64,000 nt of DNA. Source: Opisthorchis felineus. Taxonomy: Eukaryota > Platyhelminthes > Trematoda > Opisthorchiida > Opisthorchiidae. The stretch lies in contig SJOL01006421.1 of assembly GCA_004794785.1 (NCBI GenBank), positions 814,213-878,212 of the forward strand, read 5' to 3'. Within the stretch, counting starts at the first letter, position 1, and every line of letters begins with the position of its first letter. Both the position numbers and the translations under genes were made by a program. Positions 23,901 through 35,900 of this stretch are shown here, piece after piece. The notes beneath the pieces were generated by a model, which had not been told where the DNA came from, ran no database searches, and saw only the letters and a list, made by a program, of their open reading frames with translations.

Positions 23901-26900
23901 CAATGGACGTACCACAAACTCTTCTCTGATAAATAGACTGCGGTAAGTTGAAGTAGCGCTGTGACTCTGTCAGGGTCGATGTGATTAGTTGGACAACCCT
24001 GTCTGGTGAGGTAGTGATGGAGGTACTGGAGGGGCTGATGAAGCTTGAACACTCGAGAAAATACTGGCAGTTGAGATCGTCGTTGAAAATGGTTTTTAAA
24101 ATTCAATTACGGCTGCATATTTCTGATGAACCTGGTTAGCAAAATGCTTGAACATTTTCATTTGGTCCATAGATCTTTTCCCCAACCCTTCCAGCCAAAG
24201 ATGAGAAGAAGGTTCTCATTACTGACTGTGAAAATCTAAGCAGCTCGCTGTCTAATACAAACAATATATGTTTAGGTAACAGAGTTCTGGAGACCCAACC
24301 ACGCACTGACGATGTCTTCTCGAATGGTGACGGGATCCGCAAGCAAATTGTCAAGCTTGGTGAACAGATTAACAGCCAGATCAGCACACTATTATACTAC
24401 AATTTAAGGGAACGTTTAGGTAACTGGCCGAAGAGATATTTCCATCTGGGTTGTTCTGATGTTTGTCAATTCACTGTTCCGACATTCATTTTGAGTGCAA
24501 CCGCTTCAGGCTGCAAGTTTCACTGTTTCAATTTTGACATCAATGTTGCCGAACTCCGCGTGCCTCAGTAGGTTGGAACTGCCGCTTTTGACCAGGCTAA
24601 TGAAACAGTAAGGTGGCTCATCGAATTCATTTTTAATTTCTTTTGGACACTCAAGGCGACTATGGTTTTCAGTCCAGTGTGATCCCATACAATTCTACGG
24701 ATTTGGACGGACCATCCAATTTTTATTTCTTTAGGCCGATACGGTTAAGCCGAGTCAAGTGATTTCGGAGAGAATAACCTTTCGCAACAGTATTTGATGG
24801 ACTAACGGACTAGTCATAATGTTGTTGATAACTCTCCAATGTGCATTAATTTGAAAACTACCGTAAACGGGAGATCCAGTTGGATTCAGCCGAGTCTCCT
24901 TTCAAAATCAAATTACTGTGCAAATAAGAGTATTTGGCATTTGGTGGAGTTGAATACTCAACCGTCCGTTGAAATTTGTGAGTAGATAAGCCATTTCAGT
25001 GAAAATTTTTCCATAATTACATGAGACAGTGAGACCGATAGACTAGGTTATCTGTTTGCTTCAGTCACACCGTTCGCCTACGCTCAGTGTGTCGACTGCT
25101 GACTCCAATCGTACACACACACCGTTGGAGCGTGTGCAGATTCATCGATCTTGTCACTTCACTGTATAATGAACCAACTCCGCAAATTTTTGGGTGTCGG
25201 ATGGCAAGTAGCGCTGGAAGATTGGCACAACGGAGCTTGCAGTAGATGATTTTAAACGCGGCTCTTTTGTCAATCTGGCCCAAGTGTGTTTAATGGGATA
25301 CCAGCTTTTCTATGGCGAAGTTTGAACCCGGGCGTCGATAGGGTAGTCTTTCTCATCCTTGCCGATATAACCACAAAGTGAAGCGTGTTTTTCACTGGGA
25401 AAGAGATTCAGATCTACGGATATGTTCAGTCAGCGAAATTGAACAACTCCCACATGGAAGCAAACCGACTGCATAGTAATGAATGTCTTCTTTACTTGCC
25501 GTCCATCTTTCGACCCACTGAGAGACTTCGGTGCGAGATAGAGAGCATCTTGTCTTCCGCTCTGTATTGTCAAGAACGCGATTCTGTTCTTCGAAAATCA
25601 ATTTGTTACAAGATCGGTCACACCAGGATGAGAACGACCAGTTAGCGCATGTTGGATGGTTTGTTGAAACACTAAACATGCCATAACCGTATGGTCTCAA
25701 AAATGAGTCAAAACAGTAAGCATTGGTTGTACAAAAGTCGTTTCTGTTAGCACAAGTGCGTGTGTTGCTTTATTGACCATGGAAATGGAAAGCATACAGC
25801 CCCCAATAGGGAGCGATCAATTCCCTGAGTTTTGTTATCTCTACTTATAATGTAGCATGTTTTGAAACGTACATCCTATGTGTAGAGACTGTGATCCTCA
25901 CTATAGTTGCCAATCATGAGGAGCTTGATTGAATTTGATGCGCACTTGTTCTTTTGATAAGAATGATGCAAGATGACCGGATGTCACACGAAGCATTGCG
26001 CACACTCACTTTCTTGGATTATCCCTCCAGAGCAAAATTCAGGCCTCCAAAACCATTGCAGCAGAATAGATAAGAAGGGGACTCATCGGAACACAGCCAA
26101 ATTCATTCTTACTAAAGTTGGTGATAATCCAAGTGAATTTGTGTTTTAGAATAACAATAGGTTGGCTTTTGTCATTGTACTGTCGCATTAGAGGAGCTTA
26201 CGCAGTCAGTAGAGCGCATGCGTCAACTGTTGCCTTCAATGCGTAGCTGCCCAATTCTCCGCACTATCGGATCATGTCATCGCCCCCAATGCTTGGCTGT
26301 ATCTCCCTCGCTCTCTCACTTTCCGGTGGTCAAAACTGTAGCAGCTGGAACCAACCTACTCTTGGTACATGGTTCAAGCTGACAAACTGAAATGAACCGA
26401 AACTGGTCTGAGAAGGTATCACTGGGACGGTCTTTAGGGAAGAATCACTGTGTTTTCAACTCATTATCCGAGTCGGTTCTTTCAGCTTTGTGCTTCACCC
26501 CGAGTATGCTCCTGTGCGTTTTGTCCACGACGAAGTGCTTACACCGGAGTGAGTGGCTTGCTCGCTTTAATCGCTTTATTGGTTAGTATCGTTCAGCTTC
26601 TGGGTTTACTCAAGCAGCTGTGTCTTGAACTCAATGCTTGGAAGGAATTTCCGGCAATCGGTCGAGCGAAGTGACGTATAGCTGACGTGTATAGCTGATG
26701 AGTAAACCTCAACAATTCCACCTCTTTACATATGATTTTTCACTATTGGGTTTGGTTGCTTTGACATTGTTTATGAGGAATTTGTTTAAAAAATCTGTAC
26801 CATGGAATTGGAAGGGTCTATTTTTATGAAGGAGTTTTACGCGCACTTGACAGTCCAAGGTGTTAAATTGGCCTGGGGACCACAAAAAGACTCGTCAACG

Positions 26901-29900
26901 ATAGTTTTCTAGAAATGTTCTCCCGTCTATTCGAGCAGCCCCTCCCTCGGATTTGTACAGCTTTTTCGAACTTATAGAATAGAGCTCATTGCATCAGAGC
27001 ATCCCCAACAGGGGAGTGTCTGATCGCGTGCGCACGATGATTGAATGTACACAAGGCGCTTGTAGAAATTCAGTCAATGAATAAGCCGACTCTCCTTCAC
27101 TTGAAAAATGCTTTATCTAAACGTAAAAACAACTCCACAGGCCTCATTTCGGCGTTGCTTTTCCAGCGTTGGAATTCGCTCCATACAAGCTTACGAAGAA
27201 TCATCGTGCGTTCGTAATTTGTAGAGTTCTGGTACTGATCTACAGGATCAGTTATTTAACTTGTAATGTTTTCCTGCGCATTTGGATAAGGAATTCTCGT
27301 ACATTACGAAAGTTTTTTGAAACTTACGTCTCAGCTCGTCCAACAGAATGTGAAACGTCGTGCTGGTTGGTTCATTGTACTTAGGCTTTAATGCCCATAA
27401 AGAATGCATATCCATGAGGTGATTTCTAGTGAGTTTTGTTCGCTGACAGGGATGAGCGCATACGTGTTTGAAATTGTGTGCCGCAACCAGTGCAGTTGTG
27501 TCGGTTGCTCTTAGATTGGGACTTTTGTACCATTAACGTAGAGGACTATGAGGCCTACATCCCAGAATAAACAAAGAGGTCATCGAATGAAAGTTCTCAA
27601 ACGGCTCAGGATAATCTGAAGAAGATTCCAACGGGCGAATTAGTTCTGATGAAGTGCGCACAAATTCATCAATTAAATTTTTCAGCCCAAAATGGGACAT
27701 GATAAGGGTGGATGATTTGGCTGCTAGTGTTTGAAAAATGGAAGGAACGAAAGTGTTTGTTTGTATGTCAGTGTAAATCTGCTCACAGAAAAGGTTTCGA
27801 CTGATATCTACATGGTGGATAGGTTACCGCTGTTGCTTGGATGTGAAAATAAGCCTAACTTCTCTTAACTGTGTCCAGTGCATTGGACGGGATGACAGTC
27901 TACCTGTGTTTGCTTCCAATACCTTCTAGTTCCCTGTAGAATTCGTAGGACTGGCTAAGTTCGCGTGCAAATGTCGCTTGTTCAATTCAGCATGAGCGCG
28001 CATTTATTGCACCTGTGTGCATGTTGCAGCAGACAGCATGTGTTAACCATGCCGAAATGGAATACTATATTTCATTTTCTGTATGGCTGAAAAGACGAAC
28101 GAAACGGCTTGTGTTCGATTGGTGATCACAATTAAGCAAGACCAGTCATTCGAGCAAACATTATGCACTCTCATTTATATCACCTTGCTGATCAGCCACT
28201 TGTGGCCGAACGACCGTGTTCAAACTACGAGCTATGAGGTCACGAGTTCGAAACCGCCCTAAGTTTCTTTGAGATGCCTACCGTTGATGATTCCCAGTAA
28301 ATAATAGAACAGCTGCACACTGCCTGTCGACTTTTCAGCACGGATCAGGCCCATTTACAGGACGAAATTTCAACTGAAAATCCCCGAATCTCCTCACACT
28401 ATCAACAACATTTTGTATTCTCAGAGGAATTGTTGAGTTGATGTCACGGTCTCGATGATGATGAGTTGAAAACTGTGAGGAAGATAATGTAATGACTGTT
28501 ACAGAAATCAGGAAACAAAATATGAGTTTTTTTTCACTCCATGTGTCCGCTATCCGTATCATACCGCACCCATTCTGACCTCCCACCTCATTGAAGTCTT
28601 GCGCCTTAGGCCTCCGTTATAGATGATAGCAGCGGATAGCTCGTTGAAAGCTTCGAGCCCTTCGTATGTGATAGTGCAGTAAGATAGCAAAGGCTTCCCA
28701 TGATATTGAATTCGAGCCCATGGTCTCTGAATGCGGTTGTTGGCTATCCTTCCTTCTCTCAAAATGTCATCGTATTCTCAAAACATGTGCATTCCGCCGC
28801 TCCTCGTCCCGCACAACTGCTTTTACAACGGACAAATACCCTCACTCTGGGATCTCAGATAGGCTATCTGTTCAGCTCATTGAACTGATCCCCTAAATAC
28901 AATCAGCTCCAGAACGAGTTTTTAGCCCTATAGTGGCCCGTGGACAAGGCCAAAGTCATACTTCGGCCGTGTGAATGTAAAGCTATCTAGTGACGTAGTT
29001 TTCAGTATCTTGGATTTTTATGACCAAGGGCACTCATGAATTTCCGGTGAATAGATCCACCACATGCGTTGTTCATGGCCATCACGTCTGTGCTCTATCT
29101 GTTTTACTTCCGTTTTACCATTCTGTTTTTCATATAGTGTCTGTACTCTACACCAACGTTTCCTCGACCTCCAACGGCGATTACGACAACAAAGTAGCCA
29201 CTCTGAACCGAATGGGATGAAAGCACTACATTCCTCTCAGGTCAGCTTAAGTCATCCCGCCTACCTTTCTAAGCGCTTAGCTCCTGGTTGCCAGGATCAG
29301 CGATACGAGTTCCTCACCCCAATTCAACGATGTCTTGTGTGGATCGATGAGCACGTAAATCTGGTGAAAGACGGGTCCTACGGAAACTCCATCCAAGGCA
29401 AGTTATTATTTGGGCAGTTTTTGTCTACTCATTAGTAGATTGGTTCTATTTACGTTTAAGATAATGGCTAGGCCTTCACTGTCCTTCCTATGCATAAGTG
29501 TCCGTCCATTGCGAGACGTGCTTGCTTAAAGTTTCTTCACCACACGGCAACACAGGAACCTCCGTTTAGGATTCACCGTAATAATACCTTCACCTGTTAG
29601 AATTTATGGCCCTATTTCCGCCTAGATGTCATGTAATTCTAGACTCTAGCAAATTGGTTGTTGATCAGGTGGCTGTTGATCTGTTCGCCGAGCTTGGCAA
29701 TTGGCTTGCAAACGTTTCGTCACCATACGAGGAGACATCATCAGTGCGCAGTTGGGTGGTGCGCACCCAACTGCGCACTGATGATGTCTCCTCGTATGGT
29801 GACGAAACGTTTGCAAGCCAATTGCCAAGCTCGGCGAACAGATCAACAGCCACCTGATCAACAACCAATAAACTCACCCGAGCTACCAATATTTCAACAC

Positions 29901-32900
29901 ATTACCAGGCTCTAGCAAAGATTATCTGGCTTTTAATGTCCCATATTTTCATCCCTTACCAATTCCTCTCAGGTGTTGAGGCTGCCTGTCGGAAGCATGA
30001 ACAAACGATTCGTGAAGTAGCATATTTTCGAAACGAAATTGAGCGTTGTCGTACAAGCCAGTTGAAGGTATGTCAAATTTTTCAATTGTCGACTTTTTAC
30101 CATCTTTGTCGCTCCCTTTCAAATGCTACCCCGCGTTTTTCGATTGATTTGCACTAGTTTAAGCCCACTTTCTGCATAATTGTATCGACCTTGTCGTCTT
30201 TGGGAAACCGTTTTCATCTAGGACACTGACCTATCAGATTGCTTATCACTAGTTTTCTGTATCCCATCGCCTCTCTTCCATAATTTCTATCGTTGTTGCC
30301 TTTCGGTCTCCTGAGAACTACTCACCGTAACCTTGGTTTGGGTTTTATTATCTACTTATGTGCGAGATGGCTCAGTAGTTAGAGCGCGAATTTACTGACC
30401 GAAAGGTCCGTGGTTCGAACCCAACCTCCGCCTCTCGACTTCCCCTGTCTAGGCTTGGGCGACCTGGCAGTATCCCAGCCCTCGTGCTTCCTTCTGGTGG
30501 CATGGCAGTTAGGCACCGAAAGGGTGTTACAGCTTGACGATTGACGATCTACTTATGGGTCCACTTCATCAACCCACAAACATTACATACAGGCGTAGGA
30601 CATAAATGACTATTACTAGTAGACAGTTGGTGAATATTCGGACACTTTTCGCCACAATCTATTTACAATGGTCCTCCTGAACAAAGACATCTTTGGATTG
30701 GACCAAGTAGTCTTAATTGATGGAGTCACTTGCATCATACGAGCAGCTTTTACCAGACCCATCTCCACATTTGACAACTTTTCAGTGAAATAATGAAGCA
30801 ATGCTTTATTTTTCCCTTTTAAAACCTTACAAACACAGATCATTCCCTGATCCACACCACTTTTATTGCCAACACAAGTCACCGCTATATAGGAACTCAA
30901 GACTACGGCGTTTGAGAATACACCACTCTACGATCGCGTACAACGCGAGAATGATATTGACTCACTTTTCTGGTTTACCACTGCTAGAGATTTCTTCCTG
31001 TCAATGAAGCTAAGTAGCTGAACACTTAACCGTTCGGCCGCGAGCGGTTGATCAGCAGTGTGATTGGCTCCCACTTAGACAGGACATGGTGCCACTTATC
31101 CATCAATCACAGAAATCACATCATGTGGTCACGTATTGACTGGCCTGTCGGGTGGCAGCTTCTCAGAAGGAAGTTCTGCTCATCTTGTGAAGCTCCTCCT
31201 CTGAGCTCCTCAAGTTCGCGGTGCAAGGAAATTTGTTAATTTTCAGTAGAGATTCCGTTGGAAACTCTGAGCTTCGTGAGGTGAGCAGTGGTGATGATTC
31301 CCAACAAGGATAAATAGCTACACAGTGCTTCTCGGCTTTTCAGCATAGGTCAGATTCACTGACAGCGCGAAAGCTCTACAGAAAATTGTCAAATCTTCTC
31401 GCCACCATTAGACCACAGCTAGTCAAACATTTCTGTGAACGTCTTTCCTTATCTCCGTTCGGGCACATTTACCAACGACGTGTATTCACCCTCGTCAGGA
31501 ATCCTTCGACAATATTCAGTTATTACAGGTGATTTGGACGAGACTCATAGGTTACTTCCACGTTTGCTGACTGTCAGCGGAATATCCCTAAGCTGCTGTC
31601 ATCGTATCCGAGTCCTCTGATCTTTTTTACCTACAGCAGCGTAATTCTGGTGACACTGCAAGTCTCTCATCAGATTACATTATGGCATTTGGTTTGTGCA
31701 CCAGTGACGACCACTAAAGTTTTTTTTCATTCATCTTCATGATTTTTGGGTGAACTCCGATGTATGCTGTTGGCAGGATACCAGTCAACTAAGGTAGATT
31801 CTTCAGCTAAACAGGCCTGTTCAACTATCATGGCACTCGGATCACCTAAAAGTCCTAGTTCATATATCTTCTAAAACATGGCCTCAGTCAGTGTATAATG
31901 TTGGATCTTGAAGGCTAATTTCAGGCGAACAACGCGTCCTCACTCAGGAGTTTAGATGTCTTGGTAAGTGTAACCGTTTGCCAATCCGTTGAATGCTAGG
32001 AGAGTGAATGGGATACGACATTCTTGGATGACATCATTGGCATCCTGGAGCTATAGGTCACAGCCACCTGTTACTCTATGTAGGGTTGAACCAGTAGCGT
32101 AATGCCGATCGCCTCTTGTGAAATCAACTACCAGCAAACTCAGTTGTGCTGGTCATTGCCATCTCCATGGATGGGGACCCCAAGACGGGACACAGCAATG
32201 GTTAGAGACATTTTCAGACGTGATCCAGTCGCGCTCTCAATGACGTTCGTGTCTTCAACCCATAACTTCCATCCCAATCTCCTCAATTAAAAGTCCACTG
32301 GCAACCCCGAATTTACGCATCAATTAAACCAGCTACCGCCTCCAATGCGCAGCCACTTATCCCATCTCTCCAAATCATCGGTGAATGAACCTGTGGCAGC
32401 TTGAACCACCGTATTGCAAGTACGCGGTTCTTACAGCTGCTGGTGTTGATGATGATGATGCTGATGATGATGATGATGATGATGAATAGATCAACAGGAT
32501 AAAGTTATGCGGAGGAACTAGAGTAGACAAGTCAGAGAGGGACGACCTTCGGTGAGGCAATACCATAACTTCATTGTATCCGGTCCACCAACAGATCCGC
32601 CTCCTGTAACCGTACACAGTAAAACATCGGATAGTCGTTATGGTGGTGTTTTCCGTTTGTGCGGAGGCAATACCTCTTAGAAACTAAAACTGAGGAAGAA
32701 ATTTTTCGCCCATGATCCTCCTGCGGTGTTGGTTCAACTTGATGTGACCCGTGTGATATATGGGTTAAGCAAGTAATTCACATTCCAGCGAGAGCCGACA
32801 AGGTTTTCCACTACGTACGTTTTTTGGACGCAGGCCATTTGTCCAGGATGTCCAATGCACTCTTCACTCAAAGGCTCGATTACCCTGTATAGTGTCCACC

Positions 32901-35900
32901 AGTCGTCTGGAATGTGGGTTTAGCCAACTCCTCTAGTCGGAAAACCATTGATCATCTGATCCGGATGAAGCGCCGGTCACCCGCATTTACTTCTTACTTT
33001 GATGAGAGCATCTCCTTCAGCAGAAGGTGGTGAATAGAATTCCCCCCTCCGGAGGCTACCTGAGTAGAAGGTCTAGGGAAAGAATCTAGGAACGGCCAGG
33101 CCAGACCAGCTACCAGGCTCCCAACGCCGATCAAAGTGAAACCTTTGAGATTAGGCTGAAACCTCATCTAACCCTGAAGACTACATGACTTTCCTTATCT
33201 CTCTCGTAAGACTGCAAAAACTTATCGGCAAGTCACCGATCACGTTATTTTCTCTTGGTGTAGTCTTTCGGTAAACCGCGTTCGAAGTATATTCGTTTCG
33301 CCTCCAAATGTGCGTTGACTTAACTGCTTGCTTCGAGTGCGCTAAGCACGCTACTGTATATCCTGCATTGTTTGCTAAGCAACGCCGACAAAGTACTGCA
33401 AAACCTTTTTTATACTCTTCCTCTTTCAGGCCACACGCACTCCGGAAGAAAAGAAACTGTCTGAAGAGTCCATGCAAACACTTGATCACGCCTACCAACA
33501 GTTACTAGTTAGTTTAATCAGTTTCCTAATCTTTTTTGTTAACCTATTTGAGACTAATCGTTGGTTTGTTCGTTGAGCTGGGCAATTTGATTGCATTTGA
33601 GACTAATGATTTGACCTTTCCGCTTAATAGCTCTGTTTGCAGTGTTCCTTCTTACCTCGGGAATACGGCCTCGTGGTACTGCATCAGTGGGTTTCACGGT
33701 AAAGAATATCCACCCTACTGTTTTTCCCTGATCTCATGCTAGCTTCCATCACAATCGTCCAGATAATCGTCAAGGTCTCAAATGCGAAAATTATCTTTGT
33801 CTGATTTTTTCCCCTAACCTCTATGTCGTCGCATGTGCAGTACCGCTGAAGCACGGACTTGTTCGCACAAAGACAAACACATGTCGATTTTCAATGAGTT
33901 TGAAAAACAAATGTTCATTTGGGTTGGACAAGTTTTTTGATGTGTTGATGGATGGTCATTGCCATATTTGCTGACGGCTTCATTAACCCTATTCGCTTTT
34001 CTTTCTGCTGGCTGGTCTGAAATCCTGGTCGTTAGTACAATACCCTCGACTCTATCGATCACTATGTTTAATTACGTCAATATCCCTTATACCAACCGCC
34101 AGTTACATGCCACCCTTATGGTGGAATTTGTCAATCGACCAACTGGCCCATTCCAACGTTTTTCTATTTTAAGTTTCTAGGCTTTTGCTAACCAGTTCAT
34201 TATCGATCGGAGCAGAGGGTGTACTTACTGTTTCGCACTGTTTCTGGATAGAAGCACTCCGGCCATCTGCTCCCGCCTGTCTGTAAGTGTGATACGTGCG
34301 TTACAGGTTTCCCATGCCTGGTTTTGGGACTACTCGATCAATTATGTGTTGCAAACTAGTCTTTCACGGGTATTGCCGTTCGCTTTGGCTCTCGCTGTCG
34401 AGTTTCTAATATTGGAAAAGGATGCGATTTGCGGCTTATTTTTCAGATGAGCAGCTTTTATATTGGCAGCTCCTCCTCTCTCGAACGAGGTATCTGTTCG
34501 TAGTACATCATCGTTTTGTCTTAGTTTTATCTTGACCCCCCCCTGTCTAGCGCTCGGGCAACGGCAATTCTTTCTGTATTTTGGAAGACAACCATGAAGT
34601 AATCCGGTGTGAAATAATTGACTTCACTGTAAAGATTGTCAACCAGGGACAATACATCATTTCGTTTGGAATCCGGGCCCCTTCACTCCGTTGATAGACG
34701 ACTTCTCAGAGCTAACCAGGGACAACATATATCCCTATGTAACTTCCAGTAGTTTTCGGTTAGTTTACTTAATTATTTGAGCTGCTTTGGCAGACTGAGT
34801 CCGTTGAATTGTTGAACTCCTCGTTTTGCTTATCTTCTCGATATTCTATGGTATAATTGCTGGCGTTTGTGCCGTTACTTCACTGCAATGCGACCATGAA
34901 ATTTCGTTGCACAAATGTCCACGCACTATAGACTTTCTGGCGCGTCTACATCTCAAATGCTCAACCAAACAATAAGAAGGGGAACGAATACAGCTCAAAT
35001 CGGTTGACGGCGTTGTCCTGAAACGTCTCTCTATAGTCGGACATGTCTAGGGCCAAATGGATCCTTCCTTTGAATTGAGTCTCACTAACTACATGCAGAC
35101 TGTCTATATACTCGATACTGTTACTCTCTTTGCTTCCCCCACACAGGAAATGTGCGATCATCGGACCAGATTATCACACTCCCTCCTGGATTTTGTCCGT
35201 CGGGCTACTCATCAGCTGGATTGGCTGAGGGCGCACGAAGCACGTGAGGTCCATCGGGATTGGAGTCGACCAGATCAACTGAACTCTGGTGAAATAAGGC
35301 GTACTTTGCAGGTGGGTTAGTGTGCTGTGTATATGGTAGCTGTCATTGATTATCTCGATCATCCACTTGGTCTTGTGTCAACTGAACGTTCTACCCTCAT
35401 CCTGGTGCCAGTTATTAGCTAACGGTTTTACTCATACGCCGAATAACTGCAGAAATTGGACTTGATGGAAGCGAAACTGAGTCTGAACCTATGTACCTGT
35501 AACTGGAAAGTGGCAAGTAGCCATATCTTTGGAATTCCGCTTCCTTTTTTAATTCAACCATAGTTTTTAACAGCTTACGGCAGTGAAGCATCGGTGTTGA
35601 ACACTGATGTCATGCTGTCGATGATGATTTAACAGCTCATATTGCTCAAGATCGTTCACAGGCTCAGTTGGAGCCTGTGTTTTTCTAAACATCTCTTATT
35701 CTTAGCTGTCTCAGCATTTCATGAGTTAACCGAAGTTTATAGTTAATCGTGAACTTTCATCAGACAATGAGCATTGACGTTTTTGAAAGCCAGTCAATGT
35801 ATAACTTTCAATGACCGTTTGATGTAATGCCAGATTTTCAAAAGCCATATTTTTGCCGCAAGACGCCGGATCTGTACGTACCGAAAATATATGGTCTTCA

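Larger units (their letters stand above)
21337..29137 (+). other. Intron (7.8 kb), largest in the gene part
   Basis: It contains a single N at 21949, a repeat relative of the palindrome family (24302-24388), a doubtful minus-strand RT fragment (25020-25290), a LINE 3' fragment (26190-26400) and a tRNA-derived repeat (28195-28400). No exon is needed: the phase of the flanking exons matches directly. The remaining sequence shows nothing I can name. Confidence 0.75.
30068..33429 (+). other. Intron (3.4 kb) with SINEs and LINE fragment
   Basis: It holds the SINE at 30361-30546, pieces of the second tRNA-derived family near 30990-31060 (minus) and 31240-31400 (plus), and a LINE 3' end at 32090-32487. 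Bases 32490-33429 show only weak repeat-like sequence that I cannot name. Confidence 0.75.

Noticed and set aside
29606..29889. Matching ORFs on both strands around 29760
   Set aside because: They are the two arms of the palindrome read in the same sense, not separate genes.
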